From: Vulcaniibacterium gelatinicum
GTDB lineage: Bacteria > Pseudomonadota > Gammaproteobacteria > Xanthomonadales > Xanthomonadaceae
DNA length: 64,000 nt
Assembly (NCBI RefSeq): GCF_008033445.1
Contig: NZ_VNKO01000011.1
Coordinates: 1-64,000 of the forward strand
Reading direction: 5' to 3'
Position numbers and translations under genes: made by a program. Every line of letters starts with the position of its first letter. Position 1 is the stretch's first letter. This document shows, in pieces, positions 1 through 11,466 of the stretch. The notes below the pieces were generated by a model, which saw only the letters and a list, made by a program, of their open reading frames with translations, did not search any database and had not been told where the DNA came from.

Positions 1-449
1 GGCCGGCCGCGCCACGACAGGGCGGCAGCGGCGCACGCGCGGCGGTGGCGCGCGCGGCCCCGGTCCAGGTCGGCGGCCTGGGCTGGCCGGTCGCCGGCAG
101 CCTGCTCGCCGGCTACGGCGGCCGCCTGCCCGACGGCCGCCCCAGCCAGGGCGTGCTGATCGCGGCCGATGCCGGCACGCCGGTCAAGGCCGTGGCCGAC
201 GGCCGGGTGGTGTTCGCCGACTGGATGAACGGCTACGGCCTGATCCTGATCCTGGACCACGGCGGCGGCACCATGAGCCTGTACGCCCACAACGACGCCC
301 TGCTGCGCGACGTGGGCGACACGGTGCGGCGCGGCGAGGCGGTGGCCACGGTCGGCAACTCCGGCGCCCAGGGCCGGCCGGCGCTGTACTTCGAATTGCG
401 CCGCAACGGCCGCCCGGTGGATCCCGGCGGCTGGCTGCAGCGGCGCTGA
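1..449 (+). CDS. envC: EnvC-like murein hydrolase activator (M23/LytM domain), 5' partial
   Basis: The frame is open from position 3 to the stop at 447-449, so only the C-terminal ~148 residues are present. They form a LytM (peptidase M23) domain, from GWPVAG through SQGVLIAA, VKAVADGRVVFADW and SLYAHNDALL to LYFELRRNGRPVDP. The zinc ligands of active M23 enzymes are lost: GVLI replaces HxG, and LYFE replaces HxH. E. coli EnvC has the same losses and activates the amidases AmiA and AmiB in the periplasm during cell separation. By analogy this is a non-catalytic activator. The usual N-terminal coiled coil would lie upstream of the window. The gene precedes a carboxyl-terminal protease by about 100 bp. 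Confidence 0.88.
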   Translation, partial: PAAPRQGGSGARAAVARAAPVQVGGLGWPVAGSLLAGYGGRLPDGRPSQGVLIAADAGTPVKAVADGRVVFADWMNGYGLILILDHGGGTMSLYAHNDALLRDVGDTVRRGEAVATVGNSGAQGRPALYFELRRNGRPVDPGGWLQRR

Positions 450-547
450 AGACGCGGCGGCGCGGTGCGCACCCGGTGCGCGCGGGCACGCATAATCGCA
501 GCAATCCCCCGTCTCGTCGCGGCCGCGCCCGTCCGGAGTTCCATGTG

Positions 548-1861
548 ATGTCCCGTATCCGTCTGCCGTTGCTGTTCTGCCTGGGCCTGGCGCTCGCCGG
601 CGCGCCCGCGCTGGCGCAGGAGCGGGCCGCCGGGGTCGCGCCGGCCGACGATCCCGACGCGGTCGAGAACGCCCCGGCGAAGGTGCCGCTGGCCGAGATC
701 CAGCGTTTCGTGAGCGTGTTCAACGCGATCCGCCAGGCCTACGTGGATCCGGTCGAGGACCGCGCCCTGATGCAGTCGGCGATCGAGGGTCTGCTGCTCG
801 ACCTCGACCCGCACAGCGCCTATCTCGAGCGCGCCGACGCCGAGGACTTCGACGAGGCCACCCGCGGCGCCTACGACGGCATCGGCGTGGAGCTGGTGCA
901 GTTGCCCGACCGCACGCTGAAGATCGTCGCGCCGATCGACGACACCCCTGCCGCGCGCGCGGGGCTCAAGCCGGGCGATGTGATCGTGGCCATCGACGGC
1001 AAGCCGATCGGCCCCGACAACGATCTCGGTTCCGAACCGCTGCGCGGCCCGTCCGGAAGCAAGGTGGTGCTCACCATCCGGCGCGAAGGGCGCGAGGCGC
1101 CGTTCGACGTCGCCCTGGTGCGCGAGACGATCCGCATCACCAGCGTGCGCAGCCGCCTGCTCGAACCCGGCTACGGCTACGTCCGGATCAGCACCTTCCA
1201 GGCCGACACCGGCGCCGACTTCGCGCGCGCGCTCGACAGCCTGCAGGAGCGCGGCCGCCTGCGCGGCCTGGTGATCGACCTGCGCAGCAATCCCGGCGGG
1301 CTGCTGACCACCGCGGTGCAGGTGGCCGACGAGCTGCTCGAGCGCGGCGGGATCGTGAGCACCCGCGGCCGGGTCGCGGTCAGCGACGCCGAATTCCGCG
1401 CCACCCCCGGCGACAAGCTGCGCGGCGCGCCGGTGGTGGTGCTGGTGGACGCCGGCTCGGCGAGCGCCGCGGAAGTGCTGGCCGGCGCGCTGCGCGACAA
1501 CGGCCGCGCGCGCATCGTCGGCAGCCGCACCTTCGGCAAGGGCTCGGTGCAGACCCTGCTGCCGCTCGACAACGGCGACTCGGTCAAGCTCACCACCGCG
1601 CGTTACTACACGCCCAACGGCATCTCGATCCAGGCGCGCGGGATCGAGCCCGACGTGGTCCTGCGCGCCGATCCGAAGGCGCGCAACGGCGGCCGGCCCG
1701 ACGTCACCGAGGCGATGCTGCCGCGCCACCTGCGCGGCGACGGCGAAGGGGCGGCTGCGCACGTCCCGGGCGAGGTGCTCGAGGGCGAGGCGCCGATCGC
1801 CGAGGCGCTGGCCGAACTGAAGAAGCTGGCCGCGGCCGCGGACGCCCCGCGCCGCGGCTGA
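548..1861 (+). CDS. S41 family carboxyl-terminal processing protease
   Basis: The 437-residue exported serine protease of the CtpA/Prc family probably cleaves periplasmic proteins near their C-termini and may act on cell-wall enzymes or their regulators. I chose the ATG at 548 because it gives a clean signal peptide (MSRIRLPLLFCLGLALAG...ALAQ); an in-frame GTG at 545 also exists. A PDZ domain lies at about residues 110-160 (GDVIVAIDGKPI). The S41 core carries LRSNPGG, the nucleophile Ser306 in DAGSASAAEV and the general base Lys331 in FGKGSVQT. The 25-residue Ser-Lys spacing matches the family. It follows the EnvC-like gene, a common order in this family, and ends 4 bp from a convergent DUF167 gene. 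Confidence 0.93.
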   Translation: MSRIRLPLLFCLGLALAGAPALAQERAAGVAPADDPDAVENAPAKVPLAEIQRFVSVFNAIRQAYVDPVEDRALMQSAIEGLLLDLDPHSAYLERADAEDFDEATRGAYDGIGVELVQLPDRTLKIVAPIDDTPAARAGLKPGDVIVAIDGKPIGPDNDLGSEPLRGPSGSKVVLTIRREGREAPFDVALVRETIRITSVRSRLLEPGYGYVRISTFQADTGADFARALDSLQERGRLRGLVIDLRSNPGGLLTTAVQVADELLERGGIVSTRGRVAVSDAEFRATPGDKLRGAPVVVLVDAGSASAAEVLAGALRDNGRARIVGSRTFGKGSVQTLLPLDNGDSVKLTTARYYTPNGISIQARGIEPDVVLRADPKARNGGRPDVTEAMLPRHLRGDGEGAAAHVPGEVLEGEAPIAEALAELKKLAAAADAPRRG

Positions 1862-1865
1862 GCCG

Positions 1866-2099
1866 CTACGGCGTCTCCACCCGCACCCGCTTGTGCCGCC
1901 CGGCGGCGCCGCCGCGGATCGTCACCGCGGATCTGGCGCAGCCGAAGTGGCGTGCGACCAGCGCGATCAGCTCCGCGTTCGCGCGGCCGTCCACCGGCGG
2001 GGCCTTCAGCGTCGCCCGCCAGGGGCCGTGTGCGGCGGGCACGAGCGCGCTCACCGGCGCGTTCGGCCGGACCTTGACCTCGATGACGACGGTGGGCAT
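1866..2099 (-). CDS. DUF167 (YggU) family protein
   Basis: This 77-residue protein matches the DUF167/YggU family: an EVKVRPNAP N-terminal strand, the KAPPVDGRANAELI core and the RGGAAGRHKRVRV C-terminus. The fold is known but the function is not established. The ATG at 2099 starts the conserved strand; the longer reading frame upstream lacks family similarity. It lies just downstream of the DUF1820 gene on the same strand and ends 4 bp from the convergent protease gene. Confidence 0.9.
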   Translation of the reverse strand: MPTVVIEVKVRPNAPVSALVPAAHGPWRATLKAPPVDGRANAELIALVARHFGCARSAVTIRGGAAGRHKRVRVETP

Positions 2100-2113
2100 C
2101 GGCGGCGCGCGGG

Positions 2114-2434
2114 TCAGCGCGGCTTGGCCGGCATCGGGAACGGGGTGACCACTTTCTCGCCGGTGGCCGCGTCGCGGATCGCCGACTGGCCCTTCTTCTC
2201 CACTTCCTCGATCCGCACGATGCTCTGCATCGGCAGGTGCAGGCTGCGGGTGCCGGCGAACTCGTCCCGCAGGCGTTCCTCGGTCGGATCGATCACCACG
2301 CCCGCGTGCACGTCGAACACCAGGTCGGCGACCTCGGTGAAACCCCACAGTGCGCTCGAGCCCACCCGCCCGGCGTACAGCTCGTAGATCCGGCCGGCAT
2401 TGAGGAAGGTGACCTTGTACAGCGTCTTGGCCAT
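2114..2434 (-). CDS. DUF1820 family protein
   Basis: This 106-residue soluble protein begins AKTLYKVTFLNAGRIYELYAG and contains the conserved GFTEVADLVFD and VIDPTEERLRDEF segments of DUF1820, a small gammaproteobacterial family of unknown role. There is no signal peptide or membrane segment. It is followed 14 bp later by the DUF167 gene, so the two may be co-transcribed. A rhomboid protease gene lies upstream on the same strand after 90 bp. Family assignment is from recognition of the conserved pattern. Confidence 0.88.
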   Translation of the reverse strand: MAKTLYKVTFLNAGRIYELYAGRVGSSALWGFTEVADLVFDVHAGVVIDPTEERLRDEFAGTRSLHLPMQSIVRIEEVEKKGQSAIRDAATGEKVVTPFPMPAKPR

Positions 2435-2524
2435 GTGCGACGGAAGGGAGCGGCGGGAAGGACGGCCGGGGAGCCTGCAGCGGCGATGGTGGGGCCGGCG
2501 CGGCGGCTTCTCAAGCGCGGCCGG

Positions 2525-3208
2525 TCACAACCCGCGCTGGCGCCGCAGCCGGCGCGCGATCGCCGGACGCGCCAGCAGCGCGAACACCACCCCGAACACG
2601 AATCCGGCCAGGTGCGCGGCCCAGGCGACCGCGCCGAAGTTCGGCCCGATGTACACGAACACCAGCTGCAGCAGCGCCCACACCCCGATCAGCAGCGAGG
2701 CCGGCGCGCGCACGAACTCCAGGAACAGCCCCAGCGGCAGCACCAGCCCGAGCCGTGCGCGCGGGAACAGTGCGAGATAGGCGCCGATTACCGCCGAGAC
2801 CGCGCCGCTGGCGCCGATGATCAGCCGGTCCGGCGCGCCGATGGCCAGCGCCGCGGCCAGGTTGGCGGCCATCCCGCCGAGCAGGAACAGGGCCAGGAAC
2901 CGCCATGCGCCCATCGCCTTCTCCGCCGACAGGCCGAAGAGCAGCAGGAACACCAGGTTGCCGAGTAGGTGCGCCCAGCCGGCGTGCAGGAACAGGGCGC
3001 TGAGCAGGCGCAGCACGCGGCCCTCGGCGATCCAGGCCTGCCAGGTGTCGGGGCCGCCGGAGAGCGCGCCCCAGGTGAGCAGCAGCGCGCGCTGGTGCGC
3101 GTCGGTGCGGGTGCTGGCCCACACGAACGCGCCCCACAGCAGCGCGAGCAGCAGCGGCGTGGCCCAGCGCAGGCTCGGCCGGGCGCGGGGAGGCAGGGCG
3201 ACGAACAT
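2525..3208 (-). CDS. Rhomboid family intramembrane serine protease
   Basis: A 227-residue polytopic membrane protein with about six hydrophobic segments. Rhomboid signatures are intact: HAGWAHLLGN (His75, His80, Asn84), the nucleophile Ser134 in IIGASGAVS, and His199 in the AAHLAGF helix, which completes the Ser-His dyad. The enzyme should cleave transmembrane segments of other membrane proteins; its substrate cannot be told from the sequence. The gene is divergent from the FadL-type porin gene, with about 145 bp between the start codons. Confidence 0.93.
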   Translation of the reverse strand: MFVALPPRARPSLRWATPLLLALLWGAFVWASTRTDAHQRALLLTWGALSGGPDTWQAWIAEGRVLRLLSALFLHAGWAHLLGNLVFLLLFGLSAEKAMGAWRFLALFLLGGMAANLAAALAIGAPDRLIIGASGAVSAVIGAYLALFPRARLGLVLPLGLFLEFVRAPASLLIGVWALLQLVFVYIGPNFGAVAWAAHLAGFVFGVVFALLARPAIARRLRRQRGL

Positions 3209-3243
3209 GCGCCCAGCCTAGCGGCTTCCGTGACCAGCGGCGG

Positions 3244-3273
3244 TTGTTAGCGTCCGGTTAAGGTCCGTATAGT
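3244..3273 (+). promoter_or_regulatory. Putative sigma70 promoter of the FadL-type gene
   Basis: TTGTTA at 3244-3249 and TATAGT at 3268-3273 are separated by 18 bp, a good match to the housekeeping promoter. The start codon follows 80 bp later. Immediately downstream of the -10, two copies of CGTACG flank GTGT (3275-3290), a possible operator or structured leader; this is inference only. Confidence 0.5.
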
Positions 3274-3353
3274 GCGTACGGTGTCGTACGTCGGGCCAGG
3301 CTCGGGTGCGGCCCGTCCCAGCGTCCAAGGATCATTCGGAGAACGACATTCCC

Positions 3354-4727
3354 ATGCAGAACCAGAATTTCGCGCGCGTGAGCGCGCTGGCCCTCGGCAT
3401 CGCCGGTGTCCTGGCCCTGGGCCAGGCGCAGGCAGCGGGCTTCCAGCTGAAGGAGAACAGCGTCAAGGCGATGGGCCGCGCCTTCGCGGGCTCGGCCGCG
3501 GTCGGCGGCGACGCTTCGGTGGTGGCGAACAATCCCGCCGCGATGGGCCAGTTCGAGCAGAACACGGTCCAGGCCGACGTCACCGTGGTGGATGTGGACG
3601 CCACCTTCAGCGGCGGCGGCACCGACGCCTTCGGCAATCCGCTCACCGGCGGCAACGGCGGCAACGCGGGCGATGTGACCCCGATCCCGGCGATGTCGGC
3701 GATCTTCCCGCTCGGCGATACCGGTCTGACCTTCGGCGCCATGGTCAGCGCGCCGTTCGGGCTGAAGACCGAGTACGACCCGGGCTGGGTCGGCCGCTAC
3801 CACGCGCTCAAGTCCGAAGTGAAGACGGTGGACCTCACCCTCTCGCTCGCGCTCGACGTCACCGATCGCTTCTCGGTCGGCCTGGGCCTGGTCTATGAGC
3901 GCGCCGAGGCCGAGCTGACCAAGGCAGTGGACTTCGGCACCGCGATCTGCGCCAACCCGAGCAGCGCCGCGCTGTGCGTCGCGTTCCCGACCGTGTACGG
4001 CCCGCAGCGCAATGACGGCTTCGCCGGGATCAAGGGCGACGACACCGGCATGGGCTGGCTGGCCGGCGTGCACTGGCGCCCGACCGACCGCCTGACCATC
4101 GGCTATTCGCACCGTTCCGAGATCGACCACGAGCTCGAGGGCGCCGCCGACTTCGAGGTGCCGGCGGCGGTGCGTTCGGTGTTCAACGCCAATCCGTTCC
4201 CGCCCGCGCGCAACGTGTTCACCGACACCCAGGGCCGCGCCAAGCTCACCACCCCGAGCATTGACACGCTCAGCGTCGCCTACGCCTTCACCGACCGCTT
4301 CACGCTGATGGGGGATGTCGTCCGCACCGACTGGCATTCGCTGCAGTCGGTGGTGATCGAGTTCGACAACCCGGTGCAGCCGGATTCGGTCGAGGCCTTC
4401 GAGTGGGAGGACACCTTCTTCTACTCGCTCGGCGGCGAGTGGGCGTTCAGCGACGCCTTCACCTTCCGCTTCGGCCTGGCCTACGACGAGACCCCGACCA
4501 ACGACGAGCACCGCACTCCGCGCCTGCCCGACGCGAACCGCAAGTGGCTCTCGCTCGGCCTGACCTGGAACGCGACCGACGCGCTCGAGCTCAATGCCGG
4601 TTACGTCCGGATTGATGCCGACCATCCGACCATCAACGATCCCGAGAACAGCAGCGGCGCCCATCTCGTGGGCCGGTACGACTCGGAGGTGAACCTGTTC
4701 GGCGTGTCCGCGCAGTACCGGTTCTGA
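3354..4727 (+). CDS. OmpP1/FadL family outer-membrane transporter
   Basis: A 457-residue outer-membrane beta-barrel of the FadL family, which lets long-chain fatty acids or other hydrophobic compounds cross the outer membrane. The ATG at 3354 gives a typical signal peptide ending QAQA; the mature protein starts AGFQLKENSVKAMGRAFAG, the FadL N-terminal hatch. NNPAAM follows at about residues 60-65. The protein ends in the aromatic motif SAQYRF expected for BAM-dependent barrel insertion. A promoter is visible upstream and a strong hairpin terminator downstream. The convergent neighbour is putA, with no obvious functional link. Confidence 0.93.
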   Translation: MQNQNFARVSALALGIAGVLALGQAQAAGFQLKENSVKAMGRAFAGSAAVGGDASVVANNPAAMGQFEQNTVQADVTVVDVDATFSGGGTDAFGNPLTGGNGGNAGDVTPIPAMSAIFPLGDTGLTFGAMVSAPFGLKTEYDPGWVGRYHALKSEVKTVDLTLSLALDVTDRFSVGLGLVYERAEAELTKAVDFGTAICANPSSAALCVAFPTVYGPQRNDGFAGIKGDDTGMGWLAGVHWRPTDRLTIGYSHRSEIDHELEGAADFEVPAAVRSVFNANPFPPARNVFTDTQGRAKLTTPSIDTLSVAYAFTDRFTLMGDVVRTDWHSLQSVVIEFDNPVQPDSVEAFEWEDTFFYSLGGEWAFSDAFTFRFGLAYDETPTNDEHRTPRLPDANRKWLSLGLTWNATDALELNAGYVRIDADHPTINDPENSSGAHLVGRYDSEVNLFGVSAQYRF

Positions 4728-4750
4728 CCGGAGCGATCCCCGGAAACACG

Positions 4751-4776
4751 AAAGCCCCGCCTTGCGCGGGGCTTTT
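4751..4776. terminator. Bidirectional rho-independent terminator between fadL-type gene and putA
   Basis: A 10-bp stem (AAAGCCCCGC / GCGGGGCTTT) closes over a 5-nt loop, with an A-run on the left and a T-run on the right. It lies between two convergent stop codons (4727 and 4812), so it can terminate transcription from both sides. Confidence 0.88.
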
Positions 4777-4811
4777 CGTTGGGTGGCATGCACCGTTCGC
4801 CGCGGCGGCGC

Positions 4812-7800
4812 TCAGTCGCCCAGGGTCAGCAGCGAGGCGTTGCCGCCGGCGGCGGTGGTGTTGATGGTCACCGTCTTCTCGGTGGCAAAGCGCGGCAGGT
4901 AGTGCGGGCCGCCGGCCTTGGGGCCGGTGCCGGACAGGCCCTGGCCGCCGAACGGCTGCACCCCGACCACCGCGCCGATCTGGTTGCGGTTGACGTAGAC
5001 GTTGCCGACCTTGGCCCGCGCCACGATCCGGGCGATGGTCGAGTCAATGCGCGAGTGGATGCCGAGGGTCAGGCCGTAGCCGGTGGCGTTGATCGCATCC
5101 ACCACCGCGTCGAGCTGGTCGCCCTTCCAGCGGATCACGTGCAGCGCCGGGCCGAAGTTCTCGCGGGTGAGGCGGTCGAGCGAGTCCAGCTCCCACGCGG
5201 CGGGGGCGAAGAAGGTGCCGTGGCGGGTGCTCTCGTCGAGCGGGGCGCGGGCGATCAGCCTGGCCTCCCGGGCCATGCGCGCGGCATGCGCCTCGAGCAG
5301 CGCCAGCGCGTCGGCGTCAATCACCGGGCCGACGTCGGTGGACAGCAGGCCCGGGTCGCCGACCTTCAGCTCGGCCATCGCCCCGGCCAGCATCGCGATC
5401 ACCTTGTCGGCGATGTCCTCCTGCACGAACAGCACGCGCGCGGCCGAGCAGCGTTGGCCGGCGGAGGTGAAGGCCGAGGCCAGCGCGTCCTTGACCAGCT
5501 GCTCCGGCAGCGCCGAGGAGTCGGCGATCAGCGCGTTCTGGCCGCCGGTCTCGGCGATCAGCACCCCGATCGCGGCCTCGCGCGCGGCCAGCGCGCGGTT
5601 GATCGCGCGCGCGGTCTCGGTCGAGCCGGTGAAGGCCACGCCCGCCACGCGCGGATCGCGGGTGAGCGCGGCGCCGACGGTGGCGCCGTCGCCGGGCAGG
5701 AACTGCAGCACCGCCTCCGGCACGCCGGCCTCGTGCAGCAGCTTCACCGCGTAGTAGCCGGTGAGGTTGGTCTGCTCGGCCGGCTTGGCGATCACGCTGT
5801 TGCCGGCGGCGAGCGCGGCCGCGACCTGGCCGGTGAAGATCGCGAGCGGAAAGTTCCAGGGCGAGATGCACACGAACACGCCGCGCCCGGAGAGCTGCAG
5901 CTCGTTCGACTCGCCGGTGGGGCCGGGCAGCGGCTCGGGCTTGAACAGCGCCCGCGCCTGGCCGGCGTAGTAGCGCAGGAAGTCCACCGCCTCGCGCACC
6001 TCGGCCACGCCGTCGGCGATGGTCTTGCCGGCCTCCTTGGTGCACAGCGCGATGAACTGCGGCATGCGCGCCTCGAGCAGCCCGGCGGCGTGCTCCAGGA
6101 TCGCCGCGCGCGAGGCCGCGGGGGTGGCGTTCCAGGCGTCGAACGCGGCGGCCGCGTTGTGCAGCGCGCGCTCGACGGTGTCGCCGTCGGCGGGCCGCCA
6201 GTGGCCCACGGTCTCGCGGCGGTCGGCGGGGTTGGTGACCGCGATCTCCGCGCCGGACGCGGCCGCGCCCGGCACCAGCGGCGCGGCGCGCCACGGGCCG
6301 GCGGCCGCGGCGTTGACCTGCGCGGCGAGGGAACGGAGCTGGTCGTCGTTGGCGAGGTTCACGCCCATGGAATTGGTCCTGTCGAGGCCGAAGCTGCGGT
6401 AGAGGTCCGCCGGCAGCGGGATGCGCGGGTGCGGGATGGAATCGAACGCGGACACGGTCTCGACCGGGTCGCGCACCAGGTCTTCCACCGCGATGTCCTC
6501 GTCGGTGATGCGGTTGACGAAGCTGGAGTTGGCGCCGTTCTCGAGCAGGCGCCGCACCAGGTACGGCAGCAGGTCCTCGTGCGAGCCCACCGGCGCGTAC
6601 ACGCGGCAGGGCACGTCCAGGCGGTCGGACGGGATCACCTCGGCATACAGGTCGTCGCCCATGCCGTGCAGCTTCTGGAATTCGTACGCCTGCCCGCGCG
6701 CGAGGTGGTGGATCGCCGCGATCGTGTGCGCGTTGTGGGTGGCGAACATCGGGTACAGCGCGTCGGGCGCGGCGAGCATGCGTCGCGCGCAGGCGAGGTA
6801 GGACACGTCGGTGTTCGGCTTGCGCGTGAACACCGGGTAGCCGGCCTGGCCCTCGACCTGGGCGCGCTTGATCTCGCTGTCCCAGTACGCGCCCTTCACC
6901 AGCCGCACCGGGATCCGGCGGCCGCTGCGGCGGGCCAGGGCGGTCAGGAAGTCGAGCACGTACGGCGCGCGCTTCTGGTAGGCCTGCACGGCCAGGCCGT
7001 AGCCCTCCCAGCCTTCCAGCGACGGGTCGGCGTAGGCGCCGGCGACCACCTCCAGCGACAGCTCGAGCCGGTCGGCCTCCTCGGCATCCACGGTGAAGCC
7101 GATGCCGTAGGACTTCGCCAGTTGCGCCAGCTCCAGCACGCGCGGGGTGAGCTCGGCCAGCACCCGCGCGCGCTTGGCGTGCTCGTAGCGCGGATGCAGC
7201 GCGGACAGCTTGACCGAGATCGAGGGCGCGGCGAACACGTCGGCGGGGCGCGCGCCGACGCTGCGGCCGATGGCGTGGATCGCGGCGCGGTAGGCCTCGA
7301 GGTAGCGCTGCGCGTCCTTCGCGGTCAGCGCGCCCTCGCCGAGCATGTCGAAGGAGTAGCGGAAGCGGGCGTTGTCGCCCTTGCGCGAGCGCGCCAGGGC
7401 TTCCTCGATGGTCCGCCCCATCACGAACTGGTGGCCCATGATCCGCATCGCCTGGCGCACCGCGAGCCGCACCACCGGCTCGCCGACCCGGCCGAGCAGG
7501 CGCCGGAACGCGCCGTACACGTCGCGGCGGGTGTCCTCGGCCAGCTCCACCAGGTGTCCGGTGAGCATCAGGCCCCAGGTCGAGGCGTTGACCAGCAGCG
7601 AGTCGGACTGGCCGACGTGCCGCTTCCAGTCGGCCTCGCCGAGCTTGTCGCGGATCAGCCGGTCGGCGGTGTCCTCGTCGGGGATGCGCAGCAGCGCCTC
7701 GGCCACGCACATCAGCAGCACGCCTTCCTCGCTGCCGAGGTCGTACTGGCGCATGAAGGCCTCGATCGCGCCCTGGTCCCGGGCCCGCGCGCGCACCCGC

Positions 7801-8021
7801 CGCACCAGGTCGGCGGCGGTGGCCTGGACCGCGCGGCGCTCGGCCTCGGGCAGGCGCGCGGCCGCGAGCAGCTCGCGCACGTGCGCGGTCTCGTCGCGGA
7901 CCCAGGCGGCGGTGATCGCCGCGCGCAGCGGATCGGGCGCGGGCGGCAGCTCGGGGGAGAGGATCGGCGCGAGGCCGGTGGCGCCGGCGGCCGCCGGCGG
8001 AACGGAGGGGTCGGCAGTCAT
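4812..8021 (-). CDS. putA: Bifunctional proline dehydrogenase / L-glutamate gamma-semialdehyde dehydrogenase
   Basis: A 1069-residue enzyme that oxidises proline to glutamate in two steps, passing electrons through FAD to quinones and then reducing NAD+. The FAD-binding PRODH barrel spans roughly residues 150-480 ([17 protein letters not shown]). The aldehyde dehydrogenase half spans about 550-1040, with [11 protein letters not shown], the catalytic Glu in ETGGQNALI, and the nucleophile Cys858 in [11 protein letters not shown]. The ATG at 8021 starts a protein without the ribbon-helix-helix domain of E. coli PutA, so it should not repress its own gene. The longer reading frame upstream is high-GC read-through. 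Confidence 0.95.
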   Translation of the reverse strand: MTADPSVPPAAAGATGLAPILSPELPPAPDPLRAAITAAWVRDETAHVRELLAAARLPEAERRAVQATAADLVRRVRARARDQGAIEAFMRQYDLGSEEGVLLMCVAEALLRIPDEDTADRLIRDKLGEADWKRHVGQSDSLLVNASTWGLMLTGHLVELAEDTRRDVYGAFRRLLGRVGEPVVRLAVRQAMRIMGHQFVMGRTIEEALARSRKGDNARFRYSFDMLGEGALTAKDAQRYLEAYRAAIHAIGRSVGARPADVFAAPSISVKLSALHPRYEHAKRARVLAELTPRVLELAQLAKSYGIGFTVDAEEADRLELSLEVVAGAYADPSLEGWEGYGLAVQAYQKRAPYVLDFLTALARRSGRRIPVRLVKGAYWDSEIKRAQVEGQAGYPVFTRKPNTDVSYLACARRMLAAPDALYPMFATHNAHTIAAIHHLARGQAYEFQKLHGMGDDLYAEVIPSDRLDVPCRVYAPVGSHEDLLPYLVRRLLENGANSSFVNRITDEDIAVEDLVRDPVETVSAFDSIPHPRIPLPADLYRSFGLDRTNSMGVNLANDDQLRSLAAQVNAAAAGPWRAAPLVPGAAASGAEIAVTNPADRRETVGHWRPADGDTVERALHNAAAAFDAWNATPAASRAAILEHAAGLLEARMPQFIALCTKEAGKTIADGVAEVREAVDFLRYYAGQARALFKPEPLPGPTGESNELQLSGRGVFVCISPWNFPLAIFTGQVAAALAAGNSVIAKPAEQTNLTGYYAVKLLHEAGVPEAVLQFLPGDGATVGAALTRDPRVAGVAFTGSTETARAINRALAAREAAIGVLIAETGGQNALIADSSALPEQLVKDALASAFTSAGQRCSAARVLFVQEDIADKVIAMLAGAMAELKVGDPGLLSTDVGPVIDADALALLEAHAARMAREARLIARAPLDESTRHGTFFAPAAWELDSLDRLTRENFGPALHVIRWKGDQLDAVVDAINATGYGLTLGIHSRIDSTIARIVARAKVGNVYVNRNQIGAVVGVQPFGGQGLSGTGPKAGGPHYLPRFATEKTVTINTTAAGGNASLLTLGD

Positions 8022-8160
8022 CGGGCCCGTGGGGAATGCGCCGTGGCGAGCCGCATAGTGTAGCGGCCGGCCCGGAGGCGGGCAGCGTCGGCTTGCTCCC
8101 GGGGGCGGGCGGCGGCTACCATTTCGCGGTTTCCGCGCCCTGTGGGACGCGGGTTTCGGC

Positions 8161-8625
8161 ATGATCGAAGTGGTCTCGCCAGCGTCCGGATCCGGCGCGC
8201 GGTTCACGCTGCGGCCGCCGCGGGCGCTGACGGCCCGCCAGTTCGTCGGCCTGTTCGCCGCCCTCGCGGGGGCGATGTGGCTGGTGGCCCTGCTCGGATG
8301 GTGGGGCGGCAATGCGTTCGCCCCGGCGTTCGCGCTGTTCGACAGCGCGCTGGTGGCGGTGGCCTTGCGCTGGCTCTGGCGCCAGGGCCAGCGTGCCGAG
8401 ACCGTCGTGTTCACGCAGGACGCGGTGGAGGTCTGGCGAGCGGGCCAGGCCCGGCCCGTCTTCCGCGCCCACCCCTACTGGGTGCGGCTGGAAGGCGGCG
8501 ACGAGGCCGATCCCGTGTGCCTGGCCAGCAGCGGCCGCCGCTGCGAGGTCGGCGCCTTCCTCGGACCGGACGAGCGCCGGCAGCTGCGGCATTCCCTGCG
8601 CGCGCTGCTGGCGGCCTGCCACTAA
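8161..8625 (+). CDS. DUF2244 domain membrane protein
   Basis: A 154-residue protein with two hydrophobic segments at about residues 27-50 and 55-72 (FVGLFAALAGAMWLVALLGW and ALFDSALVAVAL), then a soluble C-terminal part containing HPYWVRLEGG and SSGRRCEVGAFL. This layout is that of DUF2244, often encoded next to cytochrome c oxidase genes. Function is unproven; position at the head of the oxidase cluster suggests a link to respiratory complex expression or assembly. ctaC begins 33 bp downstream. Confidence 0.87.
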   Translation: MIEVVSPASGSGARFTLRPPRALTARQFVGLFAALAGAMWLVALLGWWGGNAFAPAFALFDSALVAVALRWLWRQGQRAETVVFTQDAVEVWRAGQARPVFRAHPYWVRLEGGDEADPVCLASSGRRCEVGAFLGPDERRQLRHSLRALLAACH

Positions 8626-8658
8626 CCGTTGGATTTCACGCAATCGGGGCTCGGAGTG

Positions 8659-9636
8659 ATGAAAGCCTGGTTCGACAAGTGGGGCGCAAGGCACGGGGGC
8701 ATGGCCCTCGCCCTGGCGATGGCGCCGGCGACGGCCGCGATGGCGCAGGCCGCCGATCCCGAGCGCTGGCAGCTCAACATGGGCCGCGGCGTCACCCAGA
8801 GCGCGCAGATGGCCTACGACGCGCACATGATCGCGCTGTGGGTCTGCGTCGTGATCGGCGTGATCGTGTTCGGCGCGATGGCGGTGGCGATGTTCCGCTT
8901 CCGCAAGTCGAAGGGCGCCGTGCCCGACACCCGCTTCACCCACAGCACCCGGCTCGAGATCGTCTGGACCCTGGTGCCGGTGATCCTGCTGGTGGCGATG
9001 GCCTGGCCGGCCACCGCCAAACTGATCGCCATGTACGACACCCGCAACGCCGAGATGACGGTGAAGGTCACCGGCTACCAGTGGATGTGGAAGTACGAGT
9101 ACCTCGGCGAGGGCGTGGAGTTCACCAGCCGCCTGGCGCGCGAGAGCGACGCGCTGCGCCAGAGCGGCAAGGTGCCGGACGCCGCGAGCCATCCGCACTA
9201 CCTGCTCGAGGTGGACAACGAGCTGGTGCTGCCGGTGGACACCAAGATCCGCTTCGTGATCACCGCCGACGACGTGATCCACGCCTGGTGGGTGCCGGCG
9301 CTGGGCTGGAAGCAGGACGCGATCCCGGGCTTCATCAACGAGGCATGGACCGAGATCCGCACCCCGGGCCTCTACCGTGGCCAGTGCGCCGAGCTGTGCG
9401 GCAAGGACCACGGCTTCATGCCGATCGTGGTCAAGGCGGTGCCGAAGGCCGAGTTCGCGCAGTGGCTGGCGGCGAAGAAGGCCGAGCAGGCCCCGGCCGA
9501 GAGTGCGCCCGCCCCGGCCGCGCTCGCCGCCGACGCCGCGCCTGCCGCGGCCCAGGGCGACGCCGGAACCGCGCCGGCCGCCCCGGCCGCGGACGCCGCG
9601 CCCACGTCCGAACCCGCCGAGCCCGCGGCCCGCTGA
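8659..9636 (+). CDS. ctaC: Cytochrome c oxidase subunit II
   Basis: Subunit II accepts electrons from cytochrome c through the binuclear CuA centre and passes them to heme a. A signal-like N-terminus (to MAQA) precedes two membrane helices, then a periplasmic cupredoxin domain. All CuA ligands are present: His208, Cys243, Glu245, Cys247, His251 and Met254 in GQCAELCGKDHGFM. After about residue 280 comes a ~45-residue Ala/Pro-rich tail not needed for the fold. I chose the ATG at 8659; a TTG ten codons upstream (8629) and GTG 8656 are alternatives. It is followed by ctaD after 44 bp. Confidence 0.95.
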   Translation: MKAWFDKWGARHGGMALALAMAPATAAMAQAADPERWQLNMGRGVTQSAQMAYDAHMIALWVCVVIGVIVFGAMAVAMFRFRKSKGAVPDTRFTHSTRLEIVWTLVPVILLVAMAWPATAKLIAMYDTRNAEMTVKVTGYQWMWKYEYLGEGVEFTSRLARESDALRQSGKVPDAASHPHYLLEVDNELVLPVDTKIRFVITADDVIHAWWVPALGWKQDAIPGFINEAWTEIRTPGLYRGQCAELCGKDHGFMPIVVKAVPKAEFAQWLAAKKAEQAPAESAPAPAALAADAAPAAAQGDAGTAPAAPAADAAPTSEPAEPAAR

Positions 9637-9680
9637 CGCGGACCGCACTCGTCACGCACCGTCTCATACCGAGGTAGGCC

Positions 9681-11306
<1,626 letters not shown>

Positions 11307-11325
11307 GCGCGGACGCATCTGCACC

Positions 11326-11466
11326 ATGCGCGAATCCCTGCCCCCGCTGACCGAGGCCCAGGCCGCCGCCCGCCGCAAGGCGGTGCGCCGCACGGCCTGG
11401 CTCGTGGCGCTGGCGGCGCTGGCGATCTACGCGCTGTTCCTCTGGCGCGGAGTGAGCGGGGCATGA
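11326..11466 (+). CDS. Small cytochrome oxidase assembly-type membrane protein (46 aa)
   Basis: A short frame I translated by eye between ctaD and ctaG. It gives 46 residues: a charged N-terminus (RESLPPLTE...ARRKAVRR), one membrane helix at about residues 24-40 (TAWLVALAALAIYALFLW) and the tail RGVSGA. The stop overlaps the next start as ATGA (11463-11466), which implies translational coupling to ctaG. Similar tiny proteins sit at the same place in other proteobacterial oxidase operons. Function is inferred from position only. Confidence 0.72.
   Translation: MRESLPPLTEAQAAARRKAVRRTAWLVALAALAIYALFLWRGVSGA

Noticed and set aside
545-547. GTG at 545 as the start of the carboxyl-terminal protease
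   Set aside because: It would only add one residue before the ATG at 548, which better fits signal peptide and usual start usage.
4779-8063. A 1094-aa open frame on the plus strand opposite putA
   Set aside because: It is rich in Arg, Gly, His and Ala without any domain and mirrors the intact PutA frame; long antisense frames are expected at this GC content.
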